Below are positions 1-8,862 of a DNA stretch of 64,000 nucleotides, one piece after another. Below the pieces are notes generated by a model that saw only the letters and a program-made list of their open reading frames with translations, had not been told where the DNA came from and ran no database searches. The position numbers were made by a program, and so were the translations under genes. The DNA is taken from NCBI GenBank assembly GCA_034664005.1, contig JAXDIL010000052.1, forward strand, positions 1 to 64,000, read 5' to 3'. Every line of letters begins with the position of its first letter. Position 1 is the first letter of the stretch. This DNA is from JACVRW01 sp034664005 (GTDB lineage: Bacteria > Actinomycetota > Thermoleophilia > Solirubrobacterales > Thermoleophilaceae).

Positions 1-2
1 AC

Positions 3-1223
3 AACCAGTGGTGGCAGGTCGACCTCGGCGCCGTCAGGAACGTCGACCGCGTCGAGGTCAACTGGGAGGCCGCCTACGCCTCGACCTACCGCATCCAGAC
101 CTCCAGCGACGGCACGACCTTCACGACGGCCGCGACGGTCTCGATCCCCTCCGCCCGGCTCGAGAGCACGACCTTCCCCGTGAGAAGCGTCCGCTACGTC
201 CGCCTGATCGGCGACACGCGCGCGACCCCGTACGGGATCTCGTTCTGGGACTTCCGCGCGTTCGGGCCCGGCGGCGCTATCGACACCACTCTGCCGGACA
301 CCACGATCGGCTCCGGGCCGACCGGGACCACGACGGTGCCCTCCGCGAGCTTCGAGTTCAGCTCGACCGAGGCAGGCTCCAGTTTCGAGTGCCGGCTCGA
401 CGGCGGCGCGTATGGAGCATGCAGCTCGCCGAAGGCCTACAGCGGGCTCGCGAACGGCTCGCACAGCTTCGAGGTCCGTGCCACGGACCCGTCGGGCAAC
501 GTGGACGCGACGCCCGCGAGTCGCACCTGGACGATCGCGCTGCCGACCTATGCCGAGCGGGTCGCCGCGACCGCTGGGCTGGTGAACTGGTGGCGCCTCG
601 AGGATACGGGCAGCTCCGCGGCCGACGGCAAGGGCACCAACACTGGGACCTACGTGGGCGGTCCCGCGAGTGTTGCCGGGCTCATCTCGGCCGGCACCGG
701 CTCGGCTCGCGACTTCGACGGGGTGAACGACCTCGTGGACCTGACGCCGGCGGGCTTCGGGACGCCGTCGCAGTTCTCCGTCGAGACCTGGGTGCGCATC
801 GACACGCAGAAGACCGGAGCGGGCCTGCACTTCCTGGTGACGGATGCGTTCAGCGACATGAACGACGGCTTCTCGCTCCTTGTCGACGCCGCGAACAGGC
901 CGCAGTTCTACGTCGCGCGCTCCGATACGACGCGCGTCGCCGCGCTCTCGTCGGTGGCGCTCACGCCCGGGGCGATCTACCACCTGGTTGCCACCTATGA
1001 CGGATCCACGGCGCGGCTCTACGTGAACGGCGTCCAGCGAGCGGCGGCGGCCTACACCGGCGGGATCACCTACAACGTGTCCCGCGAGCTCGCCCTGGGA
1101 AGCCAGAACAAGGCGCTGAACCGCGCGGTGCGCTGGCTCGACGGCAGGCTCGACGAGGTCGCCCTCTACAGCGCCGCGCTGGCTCCGGCAACCGTGCTGA
1201 GCCACTACGACGATGGCAAGTAG
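3..1223 (+). CDS. Secreted/surface protein with discoidin, Ig-like and LamG domains (5' partial)
   Basis: The reading frame is open from the left edge, so the start lies outside the window; 406 residues are visible. Residues 1 to about 85 look like the C-terminal half of an F5/8 type C (discoidin) domain (NQWWQVDLGAV, then a YRIQTSSDGTTF strand). About 95-178 resemble a bacterial Ig-like repeat (SFECRLDG, HSFEVRATDPSGN). About 195-405 form a LamG/concanavalin-like jelly roll (LVNWWRLED, DFDGVNDLVDL, YHLVATYDGSTARLYVNG). Such modules bind carbohydrate or surfaces outside the cell; no catalytic domain is visible in this part. The stop overlaps the next gene by 11 nt, so the two are probably cotranscribed. 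Domain identity is fairly sure; the function is not. Confidence 0.8.
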   Translation, partial: NQWWQVDLGAVRNVDRVEVNWEAAYASTYRIQTSSDGTTFTTAATVSIPSARLESTTFPVRSVRYVRLIGDTRATPYGISFWDFRAFGPGGAIDTTLPDTTIGSGPTGTTTVPSASFEFSSTEAGSSFECRLDGGAYGACSSPKAYSGLANGSHSFEVRATDPSGNVDATPASRTWTIALPTYAERVAATAGLVNWWRLEDTGSSAADGKGTNTGTYVGGPASVAGLISAGTGSARDFDGVNDLVDLTPAGFGTPSQFSVETWVRIDTQKTGAGLHFLVTDAFSDMNDGFSLLVDAANRPQFYVARSDTTRVAALSSVALTPGAIYHLVATYDGSTARLYVNGVQRAAAAYTGGITYNVSRELALGSQNKALNRAVRWLDGRLDEVALYSAALAPATVLSHYDDGK

Positions 1224-2031
1224 GGAGCTCACATCCCGGGTGCGACTCTCTGCCGCGTTCTGGCGGCCACTCGCCCGCCTCGCCCCCGGGCCGCTTGCCA
1301 CGGTCCTGTTCTGGGCCACGCTCGCCGAGCTCACGGCGCGGCACAAGCTCCGCCATCCGGCCCGCCGCTCCCGGAACGTCCGCCTGCTCGCGAACGGCGT
1401 CCCGGTCGCATTCGAGGTCGGTGACCTGGGCGAGCTGTACGGGCTGCGCGAGGTCTTCGTCCAGGGCGACTACGCGTTGGACGTTCCGCGCGACCCGGCC
1501 ACGATCCTCGACCTGGGCGGCAACATCGGGGCAGCCACGGTCTACTTCGCCACCCGCTGGCCGGACGCCGCCATCGTCGTCCTCGAGCCTGACCCGAGCG
1601 CCTTCGGACGGCTCGCGCGCAACGTCGAGCCCTTCACGCGCGTCCGCCCGCTTCAGCTCGCCGCCGCGGCGGAGAGCGGAGAGGTGAGCCTCTACCGGTC
1701 TGACTGGACCCTGACCAACTCGCTGATCCCCCAGCCCGCGGGGGATGCCGTTCGGGTGACGGCCGTGTCGCTCGACTGGCTCGTGGAGGGTCCCTGCGGC
1801 GGCGCAGTGGACCTGGTGAAGCTCGACGTCGAGGGGTCCGAGTACACGCTGATGAGGGCGTACGAGGGTCGCGGCCGCATTCGCGCGCTTGTGGGAGAGC
1901 TGCACGAGGACGCCATGGGCGGGTCGGTCGAGGAGTTCGCGAGCCTCCTACCGGATCACCACGTGGAGATCGAGCGCCTACCGAACGGCGAGCATTCCTT
2001 CCAGGCGTGGCTCGGAGCCGCGGCCGGCTAG
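1213..2031 (+). CDS. FkbM family SAM-dependent methyltransferase
   Basis: 272 residues. The SAM-binding motif I is at about 98-108 (ILDLGGNIGAA), the acidic ribose-binding residue lies in VLEPDP (123-128), and the FkbM signature VKLDVEGSE is at 202-210. Family members O-methylate sugars, polyketides or glycolipid heads. The N-terminal 50 residues are basic and hydrophobic and could associate with the membrane. The ATG lies inside the end of the upstream LamG gene (11-nt overlap), suggesting translational coupling and perhaps modification of a surface glycan. It ends against the convergent NlpC/P60 gene with a 4-nt overlap. The substrate cannot be read from sequence. Confidence 0.85.
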   Translation: MASRELTSRVRLSAAFWRPLARLAPGPLATVLFWATLAELTARHKLRHPARRSRNVRLLANGVPVAFEVGDLGELYGLREVFVQGDYALDVPRDPATILDLGGNIGAATVYFATRWPDAAIVVLEPDPSAFGRLARNVEPFTRVRPLQLAAAAESGEVSLYRSDWTLTNSLIPQPAGDAVRVTAVSLDWLVEGPCGGAVDLVKLDVEGSEYTLMRAYEGRGRIRALVGELHEDAMGGSVEEFASLLPDHHVEIERLPNGEHSFQAWLGAAAG

Positions 2032-2603
2032 TAGCCGGAGGGGTGGCGCGCGACGAAGGCGGACGAGCGGCGGAGCGACCTGCTCCAACGCGGTCCGGTT
2101 CCGGGGCCTGGCGCGTCGGCGTCGTGCATCGAGGTGTCGAAGCGGTAGCCCGCCACGACGATGTACGCGTGCCCGCCGTGCGCGTAGACGGTGATCCAGG
2201 TGCCAGGGCCGCTGGTGCCCCAGCTCATCAGCGCGCCGCTCGGCAGCGGGGAGCGCAGGAAGCGGCCTCCGCGGAGCGCATGCGACACGGCGCCCGAGCA
2301 GTCGTAGCCGCGGTCGAGCCTGCTGCTGCGGAAGGGCCGGTGGCCGCCGCCGTAGACGTAGGGCTTCTCGACGATCTGGTTCGCCGCCGCGATCACGCGC
2401 TTGACGCGGGTGGGCGCCGAGGCGGGCGCGACGAGCCGGCCGTTCACGAGCGCGCCCTTCGCGGGCGGTGGCGGGGGCGGAACGAAGCTCGCGCCGCCGC
2501 CGCTCGTGGCGGCGCTCTGCCCCATCGCGGCGGGCGCGAGCACGAGCAGGCACGCGACAGAAAGCGCGGCGACGATCAGCTTGTGACTGAGGGCGGAAGA
2601 CAT
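2028..2603 (-). CDS. Secreted NlpC/P60 family cell-wall peptidase
   Basis: 191 residues. Residues 1 to about 29 form a signal peptide (hydrophobic core VAALSVACLLVLAPAA, cut near AMG-QS), followed by a proline-rich linker (PPPPPP, 42-47). The NlpC/P60 core starts near 66. The nucleophile is Cys102 in YDCSGAVS, preceded by the family word PYVYGGG (81-87); the catalytic His is H145 in HGGHAY. Family enzymes cut peptide bonds in peptidoglycan stems. The protein is short, with no SLT or LysM partner, so it is a stand-alone hydrolase. A c-di-AMP riboswitch fills the leader immediately upstream, the classic arrangement for actinobacterial wall hydrolases. The ATG is preceded by a GAAAGAG stretch. 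Confidence 0.9.
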   Translation of the reverse strand: MSSALSHKLIVAALSVACLLVLAPAAMGQSAATSGGGASFVPPPPPPAKGALVNGRLVAPASAPTRVKRVIAAANQIVEKPYVYGGGHRPFRSSRLDRGYDCSGAVSHALRGGRFLRSPLPSGALMSWGTSGPGTWITVYAHGGHAYIVVAGYRFDTSMHDADAPGPGTGPRWSRSLRRSSAFVARHPSGY

Positions 2604-2610
2604 CTCTTTC

Positions 2611-2720
2611 GAACGCCTACGGGGTTAGCTGACGGGCTCGCGCTGAAAGAGCTTGCGCGCCTTCGGTAGAAGGTTCGCCCCAGTGGCCTGGCGGGCCACC
2701 TTGGTTCCCCCGTTCCGCAC
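2611..2720 (-). promoter_or_regulatory. Cyclic di-AMP riboswitch (ydaO/yuaA class) upstream of NlpC/P60 gene
   Basis: On the minus strand the leader carries the conserved words of the ydaO aptamer in order: GGGGGAACCAAGG, a short GC hairpin (GTGGCC/GGCCAC), GGGGCGAA, then CCCGTCAGCTAACCCCGTAGGC ending about 8 nt before the ATG. The same words recur at 13522-13640 before another gene. In known cases c-di-AMP binding lowers expression of wall-remodelling genes, which fits the downstream peptidase. The limits are approximate; a terminator stem was not resolved. Confidence 0.85.
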
Positions 2721-2790
2721 TGCGCGGACTCGGCGTGACGGTGAAGCTACCAGATGTTTCGGCGAGCGTCGCCGGTTCTTTAGTGCTGTA

Positions 2791-4698
2791 TCACACGAGT
2801 TCGGCCCGAGCGCTCGGGGTCCTCCCCCGGCGTCGCGACCGTGGGCCGCCGCTGTCCACCCGCAGCAGCGCCCAGGCGATCAGCGCGATCAGCGACAGCG
2901 CGATCGCCAGCACGGTGAGGTACGCCAGCAGCGTGAGGAAGCTCGGCACGTCCTGCTTGCGCTCGCGCTGCAGCACCTGGATGTCCGGCTGGAAGGCGCG
3001 CGTGAAGTTCGCCTCCGCGGGAACCTCCTTGGCGGGGATCGCCTGGTCCCTCGGCAGGAACAGCGGCATCGAGACGAGGCCGTCGCCCTGCTGGATGCGC
3101 AGGGTCGCCTTCCAGCCACCGTAGACCGGGATCGGCTTCGTGGTCCGGTAGATGCCCGGGCCCACCCGCTCGAGCGGGTCGACGACGCTGCCGCCGCCCT
3201 GCCAGGCGGTCACGTTCATGAACTCGGGATCGTCGACCGCGTCGCGCGGCTGGAGCCGGATCGTCGCCGCCACGGTGCGCTCCTTGCCGGAATCGATCGT
3301 CTTCAGCGCCACCTGGGCACGGTCGGGGCCGTTCTCCGACAGCGGGAGCGCCCAGCCGATCACGGCCATCAGGGCGAGGCCCGCGACGAGCGCGGCGCGG
3401 CGGTCGGCCGAAACGAGCCTGCGCCCGTCCTCGCGGCTGATCATCGTGCCGCTGCGACCGACGAGCGAGCCGCCGATGAACCCGCCGACGACGCCCGCGG
3501 CCACCGCCGTGACGAAGCCGGCGATCGCGGCCTCGGGCAGCAGCGAGTCGTTCCACGGGATCGGCATCCAGACGTGCGACCAGCCCCACTCGGCGGCAAG
3601 GCCCACCGTGCCGATCAGTGCGCCGGCGATGGCGCCGTTCACGACCGGGCTGCGACCGCCCGCGCGGGCGAACACGGCCTCGACGATCAGCGCCTCGACG
3701 ATGTAGAGCGGGAAGTGCGGCGTGGTCTCGTCCCAGACGCCGCCGACCATGATGCTGAGGAAGCCGCGGATGACGATGTAGCCGCCGACCGCGAGCAGCG
3801 CACCGCCGCGGCCCGCGAACAGGCGCGTGGTGGTGAGCGCGATACCGGCGGCGAGCATGATCAGGATCGGCTGGTAGACGGCGCGGAACTGCGGCACGCC
3901 GAAGTCGAACTCGGCCTGGAAGGTCGAGAGGGCCACGAGCAGGCTGCCCACGAGGAACGCGCGGCGCAGGCGGAACGCCCACGGCGCCTTCTGGCGCTCG
4001 GGGTCGCTGCCCAGGGTGGTGATCGCCTCGCCCATGAGGACCATCCCGCCGAGCGTCGCGAGCGACGCGCCGCCGATCAGCATCAGATGGGTCGGTCCCC
4101 AGAGCGTCACGTCCTGGCCGAAGAGGCGGTGCCACATGTCGTCGAGCGGGAAGCCGAGCAGCGCGAACGCGCCGCAGGCGGTCATCATCACGCCGCCGAT
4201 CGGCGCCCACCAGTCGCCGCCGAGGTGCACCGCGGTCTGCGTCGGCCGCTCTGTGCCGGCCAGCGCCATGCTGAGGACGCCCGCCACGAGCACGCCGTAT
4301 AGACCGACCAGGATCAGGTAGTGCGCCGGGTTGGCGAGCGGGCCCGCGTCGCGTCCGTTGTCGATGTGCAGGGAGATGTCCCAGTACATGCCGAGCACGG
4401 CCACGAGCAGCGAGATGCCGAGGAACATCGAGGGCACCGACGACCAGGCCGGGAGGCCGGTGTGGCGCTCGGCGAAGTCGCCGAGGCGCTTGAGCACGGA
4501 CCAGCGGCCACTGCGGTGCCTCGCGATCAGGAGGACCACGAACGCCGTCGCGACGAGCGCGCCGGCTGTGGCGCCGATGGCCTCGCCGATGGCGGCGCCA
4601 CCGGCGGGCTCCTTGCCGGTCGACTGGGCGTACGCCGGCCCCGCCGCCATGAGCGTGCCGAGCACGGCGCTTCCTAGGGCCAGCAACCTGCCTACCAT
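2791..4698 (-). CDS. Large polytopic membrane protein of unknown function
   Basis: 635 residues with a signal-like N-terminus (1-24, ending GPAYA) and about eleven or twelve hydrophobic segments up to about residue 440. A soluble extracytoplasmic-looking segment (about 455-580) with beta-strand character follows, and then one last membrane span (LTVLAIALSLIALIAWALL) and a basic tail. Buried His/Trp/Asp words (YWDISLHIDNG, WHRLFGQDVTLWGPTHLM) recall heme-copper or metal-binding membrane proteins, but no known signature is complete. I do not recognise the family. It is divergent from the tetR gene at 4810 and shares its promoter region with a 20-bp palindrome, so it is a candidate TetR target. 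Confidence 0.75.
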   Translation of the reverse strand: MVGRLLALGSAVLGTLMAAGPAYAQSTGKEPAGGAAIGEAIGATAGALVATAFVVLLIARHRSGRWSVLKRLGDFAERHTGLPAWSSVPSMFLGISLLVAVLGMYWDISLHIDNGRDAGPLANPAHYLILVGLYGVLVAGVLSMALAGTERPTQTAVHLGGDWWAPIGGVMMTACGAFALLGFPLDDMWHRLFGQDVTLWGPTHLMLIGGASLATLGGMVLMGEAITTLGSDPERQKAPWAFRLRRAFLVGSLLVALSTFQAEFDFGVPQFRAVYQPILIMLAAGIALTTTRLFAGRGGALLAVGGYIVIRGFLSIMVGGVWDETTPHFPLYIVEALIVEAVFARAGGRSPVVNGAIAGALIGTVGLAAEWGWSHVWMPIPWNDSLLPEAAIAGFVTAVAAGVVGGFIGGSLVGRSGTMISREDGRRLVSADRRAALVAGLALMAVIGWALPLSENGPDRAQVALKTIDSGKERTVAATIRLQPRDAVDDPEFMNVTAWQGGGSVVDPLERVGPGIYRTTKPIPVYGGWKATLRIQQGDGLVSMPLFLPRDQAIPAKEVPAEANFTRAFQPDIQVLQRERKQDVPSFLTLLAYLTVLAIALSLIALIAWALLRVDSGGPRSRRRGRTPSARAELV

Positions 4699-4760
4699 CT
4701 GCTTTGCTCCTCCGGTTCGATTCCGCGTCGGGAGTGGTTCTGCCCAGATCGGGGCAATAT

Positions 4761-4780
4761 CTAACTGACCAGTCAGTTAG
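4761..4780. promoter_or_regulatory. Putative TetR operator, perfect 20-bp palindrome
   Basis: The site is CTAACTGAC-CA-GTCAGTTAG: two 9-bp arms match exactly around a 2-bp centre. It lies in the 111-bp divergent promoter between the membrane-protein gene (start 4698) and tetR (start 4810), the standard place for an autoregulating TetR protein. The arms reappear in weaker form at 13036-13051. Binding is inferred, not shown. Confidence 0.7.
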
Positions 4781-4809
4781 TTAACCGTGAGGTCGGTCAC
4801 AGAGCCGCT

Positions 4810-5475
4810 TTGCGGCTTCCGAAAGCCAAAAACATCGCAACTCCAACGAGACGCCGCCTTACCGCCGAGGAGCGCCGGACCGCCATCCTGGACGCTGGCC
4901 TGACCGCGTTCTCGCGCCACGGCTACCACGCGACGTCGCTCGACGACATCGCCGGCGAGGCGGGCGTGTCGAAGGCGCTCATCTACGACCACTTCGATTC
5001 CAAGCAGGAGCTCTACGGCGACCTGATCGCGCGCAACGCGCGGGAGCTCACGCAGCGCGTGGCCGGCGCGCTCTCCGGCGTGCAGATCGAGTCCGGCGTG
5101 AAGCGGCTCGCCATCGGGCTCGAGGCGTTCTTCGCGTTCGTCGAGGAGCGCCGCGACGCCTGGCGGATGCTGTTCCGCGACGCCTCCGACCCCGAGAGCT
5201 CCGCCGTGCGCGACCGGATGGTCGAGCAGGTGACGGCCGAGGTGACCGTCCTGATCTCGCAGGATCCCGGCGCGCGGGCGCTGGCCGGCGTGGGCGACGA
5301 GCGCGCCCTGCGACTGCTCGCGGAGATGCTCGTCGGAGGTGCACAGTCGATGGCGCACTGGTGGACGGACAACCCGGACGCCCCGCGCACCCAGCTCGTT
5401 CAGATCGCGATGGACTTCGCCTGGGTCGGGCTCGAGCGGCTCAGCCGCGGCGAGCGCTGGTCCCCGGCTGAATGA
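4810..5475 (+). CDS. TetR/AcrR family transcriptional regulator
   Basis: 221 residues. The N-terminal helix-turn-helix is at about 24-70 (RRTAILDAGLTAF, SLDDIAGEAGVSKALIYDHF), with the variable ligand-binding domain after it. No upstream ATG is available in frame; the TTG at 4810 gives a protein of normal length. The gene follows a perfect palindrome by 30 bp and overlaps the following acyl-CoA synthetase gene by 4 nt (ATGA), so it probably senses an acyl-CoA or related ligand and controls that run and perhaps the divergent membrane protein. Family assignment is firm; ligand and targets are inferred. Confidence 0.9.
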   Translation: MRLPKAKNIATPTRRRLTAEERRTAILDAGLTAFSRHGYHATSLDDIAGEAGVSKALIYDHFDSKQELYGDLIARNARELTQRVAGALSGVQIESGVKRLAIGLEAFFAFVEERRDAWRMLFRDASDPESSAVRDRMVEQVTAEVTVLISQDPGARALAGVGDERALRLLAEMLVGGAQSMAHWWTDNPDAPRTQLVQIAMDFAWVGLERLSRGERWSPAE

Positions 5476-6893
5476 GCTTCGTAGCTGACGTCGTCGACGC
5501 GGCGGAGCCGTCGCGGCTCGCGCTGGTCGCGCTCGCGCGCGACGGAGAGCGCAGCGAGATCTCGTTCGGGGAGGTCGCGGACCGCTCGGCGCGCCTCGCG
5601 GGAGCACTGGCGGCGAGCGGCGTCGGCTCGGGCGACGTGGTGATGACGGTGATCGGCAACCGCCCCGAGTGGGCCTACGCGATGCTGGCCTGCTGGCGGC
5701 TCGGCGCGGTCGCGCAGCCGTGCACGGAGCAACTGCGGCCCGCCGACCTGCGCGCCCGCATGGACGCCGTCGAGCCACGCGCCGTCGTGGCCGACGCTCG
5801 CGATCTCGATCTCGTGGCCGAGTCGGGGTTCAGCGGCCCGGTGCTCGCCGTGCCGGACGACCGCCTCTTCGATCACGAGCCCGTCCCGGCGGGGCGCTTC
5901 GAGGAGCGTCATCCGGCGCTGATCGTGTTCACGTCCGGGACCTCCGGCGAGCCGAAGCCGGTGCGGCACGGGCACGGCTACCTCTCCGGTCAGAGCCTGC
6001 AGGCCGAGCACTGGTACGACGCCCGTCCCGGCGACCTCTGCTGGTGCACGGCGGCGAGCGGCTGGTCGCTGTCCGCGCGCAACGCGTTCGTCGCGGCCTG
6101 GCTGCGCGGCGCGGCGGCCCTGCTCCACGACGCTCGGTTCGAGCCGGAGGAGCGGCTCGAGCTGCTCGAGCGCGAGCGCGTGAACGTGCTCTGCATGTCC
6201 CCCACCGAGTACCGCGCGGTCGCAAAGCGCGCCGAGCTGCGCACGCTCCCCGCGCTGCGGCATGCATGCGCCGCCGGCGAGCCGCTCAACCCGGAGGTGG
6301 TGCGCACCTGGGAGGAGGGCGCCGGCGTAGGGGTGCACGACGGCTACGGCCAGACCGAGACCGGCCACCTCACCGGGATGCCGATCGGTCCGCCCGTACG
6401 GCCCGGGTCGATGGGCAGGCCGCTTCCCGGCGTCCGCGCCTGGATCGACGAGGGCGAGTTGTTGGTGGACCCCGCGACGGTGCCCACCTTCTTCATCGAC
6501 GGTCGCCGCGACGACCCCTGGCGCACCGGCGACCGCGTGCGCGAGGACGAGGACGGCTACCTCTGGTTCGAGGGCAGGACCGACGACGTGATCATCTCCG
6601 CCGGCTACCGGATCGGCCCCTTCGAGGTGGAGTCGGCGCTCGTGTCACACCACGCGGTGGCGGAGGCCGCGGCGGTGGCCGCGGCGGACGAGGTGCGCGG
6701 GCAGGTGGTGCGAGCGGTGGTGGTGCTGCGCGACGGCCACAGCCCCGGCCCCGAGCTCGTCAGCGAGCTCCAGGAACACGTGAAGTCGCAGACGGCGCCA
6801 TACAAGTACCCGCGCATCGTGGACTTCGCGACCGAGCTGCCGAAGACCCCGAGCGGCAAGATCAAGCGCGCGGAGCTGCGGGGCGCTGAGTAG
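5472..6893 (+). CDS. AMP-forming acyl-CoA synthetase (ANL superfamily)
   Basis: 473 residues, short for the family (usually 500-560). The phosphate-binding loop is at 153-163 (FTSGTSGEPKP). YGQTETG follows near 287, the hinge region GRTDDVIISAGYRIGPFEVE near 375, and the C-terminal catalytic lysine sits in PKTPSGKIKR. It activates a carboxylate through an acyl-adenylate to its CoA thioester. The hinge sequence matches that of the island enzyme at 16755, so both belong to the acetyl/medium-chain synthetase branch. It is translationally coupled to the tetR gene and followed after 10 nt by the DUF255 gene. The substrate is unknown. Confidence 0.88.
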   Translation: MSFVADVVDAAEPSRLALVALARDGERSEISFGEVADRSARLAGALAASGVGSGDVVMTVIGNRPEWAYAMLACWRLGAVAQPCTEQLRPADLRARMDAVEPRAVVADARDLDLVAESGFSGPVLAVPDDRLFDHEPVPAGRFEERHPALIVFTSGTSGEPKPVRHGHGYLSGQSLQAEHWYDARPGDLCWCTAASGWSLSARNAFVAAWLRGAAALLHDARFEPEERLELLERERVNVLCMSPTEYRAVAKRAELRTLPALRHACAAGEPLNPEVVRTWEEGAGVGVHDGYGQTETGHLTGMPIGPPVRPGSMGRPLPGVRAWIDEGELLVDPATVPTFFIDGRRDDPWRTGDRVREDEDGYLWFEGRTDDVIISAGYRIGPFEVESALVSHHAVAEAAAVAAADEVRGQVVRAVVVLRDGHSPGPELVSELQEHVKSQTAPYKYPRIVDFATELPKTPSGKIKRAELRGAE

Positions 6894-6903
6894 CCTCAAG
6901 CTC

Positions 6904-8862
6904 GTGGCCAACCGGCTCGCTCACGAGACCTCGCCGTATCTCCTGCAGCACAAGGACAACCCCGTGGACTGGTATCCGTGGGGCGAGGAGGCGCTCACGC
7001 GCGCACGTGAAGAGGAGCGGCCGATCCTGCTCTCGATCGGCTACTCGGCCTGCCACTGGTGCCACGTGATGGAGCGCGAGTCGTTCGAGGATCAGGAGAC
7101 GGCGGCGCACATGAACGAGCGCTTCGTGTGCATCAAGCTCGACCGCGAGGAGCGGCCCGACCTCGACTCGATCTACATGGAGGCCTGCCAGGCGATGACC
7201 GGCCAGGGTGGCTGGCCGCTCAACGTGTTCCTCACGCCTGAGCAGGTGCCGTTCTTCGCGGGCACCTACTTCCCGCCCGACTCGCGCATGGGCATGCCGA
7301 GCTGGCGCAGCGTCCTCGACGCCGTGGCGAAGGCGTGGGACGAGCGCCGCGACGAGATCAGGGAAGGCGGCACGACCATCGCGGAGCGCCTCGGCGGTGG
7401 CGCGCTCCTGCAACCGTCGGAGCTCGACCTCGACCCGAGCGTGCTCGACGACGCGGCGGAGGCGCTGCGGCGCCAGTACGACCCTGCCAACGGCGGCTTC
7501 GGCAGCGCCCCCAAGTTCCCGCCCGCCTCGGCGGTCGAGTTCCTGCTGCGCCGCGGGGAGACGGAGATGACCGCCCACACGCTGCGGGCGATGGCGTCCG
7601 GCGGCATGTACGACCAGGTGGGCGGTGGCTTCGCGCGCTATTCGGTCGACACCCACTGGCTCGTCCCCCACTTCGAGAAGATGCTCTACGACAACGCCCT
7701 GCTCGCGCGCGCGTACCTCCACGGCTGGCAGGTCACGGGCGACCCGCTCTTCCGCACGGTCACCGAGGAGACGCTCGACTGGGCGCTCCGCGAGATGCGC
7801 GGCGCCGAGGGCGGGTTCTACTCCGCTCTCGACGCCGACTCCGAGGGCGAGGAAGGGAAGTTCTACGTCTGGACCGTCGACGAGCTCCGCGAGGCGCTCG
7901 CCGGCGAGCCCGACGCCGACGAGGCGATCGCCTGGTTCGGCGCCACCGACCGCGGCAATTTCGAGGGCCGCAACATCCCCGTGCGCGGGCCGGGCGAGCC
8001 GGAGCGCCGCGGCGAGTGGCGGCAGCTGCTTTACGAGGTCCGCTCGAAGCGCGTGTGGCCGGGCCTCGACGACAAGCGGCTCACCTCGTGGAACGCGCTG
8101 ATGATCTCCGCGCTCGCGGACGCCGGGGCGACGCTCGAGCGCGAGGACTACCTCGACGCCGCGCGCCGCGCCGCCGACTTCGTGCTCAACGAGCTGCGCG
8201 ATGCCGAGGGCCGGCTGCTTCGGAGCTGGAAGGACGGGCAGGGGAAGCTGAACGCGTACCTGGAGGACCATGCCTTCCTGCTGGAGGCGCTGATCTCCCT
8301 GTACGAGGCCACCTTCGAGCCGCGCTGGTTCGGCGAGGCGCGGGCACTTGCCGACACCATGATCGAGCGCTTCGCCGACGACGAGAAGGGCGGATTCTTC
8401 GAGACCTCGTCCGACCACGAGCGGCTGCTGGCGCGCCGCAAGGACCTCGAGGATCACCCGATCCCCGCCGGCAACTCGAGCGCGGCCTACGGGCTGCTGC
8501 GGCTCGCCGCGCTCACGGGCGAGCACGAGTACGGCGCGCGCGCCGAGTCGGTGCTCCGGCTGCTCCACGAGCTGGCGCCGAAGCACCCGCAGGCGTTCGG
8601 CCACCTGCTCCAGGCGCTCGACTTCCGGCTCGCGCAGGTCAGGGAGGTGGCGCTCGTGGGCCCGGACGTGCGTCCGCTCGAGCGCGTGGTGCGCGATGCC
8701 TTCCGCCCCCACCTCGTGCTCGCCGGTGGCGAGCCGGACGGCGTGCCGCTGCTCGAGGGCCGCGCCCCGGTCGACGGCCGCCCGACCGCCTACGTGTGCG
8801 AGCAGTTCGCATGCCGCGCGCCGGTGACCGAGCCGGGCGAGCTCGAGGAGCTCTTGGCGTGA
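6904..8862 (+). CDS. DUF255/YyaL thioredoxin-domain protein
   Basis: 652 residues, full length for the family (bacterial YyaL, animal SPATA20). The N-terminal thioredoxin-like domain begins MANRLAHETSPYLLQHKDNP and has the Cys50-His-Trp-Cys53 motif in SACHWCHVM. An (alpha/alpha)6 barrel related to N-acylglucosamine 2-epimerases follows (GGMYDQVGGGFARYSVD, PHFEKMLYDNALL, near 225-265). The biochemical role of this family is unsettled; redox and sugar-related roles have been suggested. The start is a GTG. The final GTGA overlaps the next gene's start by 4 nt. Confidence 0.92.
   Translation: MANRLAHETSPYLLQHKDNPVDWYPWGEEALTRAREEERPILLSIGYSACHWCHVMERESFEDQETAAHMNERFVCIKLDREERPDLDSIYMEACQAMTGQGGWPLNVFLTPEQVPFFAGTYFPPDSRMGMPSWRSVLDAVAKAWDERRDEIREGGTTIAERLGGGALLQPSELDLDPSVLDDAAEALRRQYDPANGGFGSAPKFPPASAVEFLLRRGETEMTAHTLRAMASGGMYDQVGGGFARYSVDTHWLVPHFEKMLYDNALLARAYLHGWQVTGDPLFRTVTEETLDWALREMRGAEGGFYSALDADSEGEEGKFYVWTVDELREALAGEPDADEAIAWFGATDRGNFEGRNIPVRGPGEPERRGEWRQLLYEVRSKRVWPGLDDKRLTSWNALMISALADAGATLEREDYLDAARRAADFVLNELRDAEGRLLRSWKDGQGKLNAYLEDHAFLLEALISLYEATFEPRWFGEARALADTMIERFADDEKGGFFETSSDHERLLARRKDLEDHPIPAGNSSAAYGLLRLAALTGEHEYGARAESVLRLLHELAPKHPQAFGHLLQALDFRLAQVREVALVGPDVRPLERVVRDAFRPHLVLAGGEPDGVPLLEGRAPVDGRPTAYVCEQFACRAPVTEPGELEELLA

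Noticed and set aside
2653..4302. 549-residue plus-strand open frame opposite the membrane-protein gene
   Set aside because: Low-complexity Arg/Ala/Asp/His-rich translation typical of antisense frames in GC-rich DNA; the minus-strand frame has membrane spans and a signal peptide.
6862..8712. 616-residue minus-strand open frame
   Set aside because: It is antisense to the DUF255 gene, has no domain, and the plus-strand protein matches a known family along its full length.
7335..8858. Long upstream extension of the M28 peptidase frame
   Set aside because: The first 500 codons are an out-of-frame, Arg-rich reading of the DUF255 gene; the GTG at 8859 with a 4-nt overlap and a signal peptide is the natural start.
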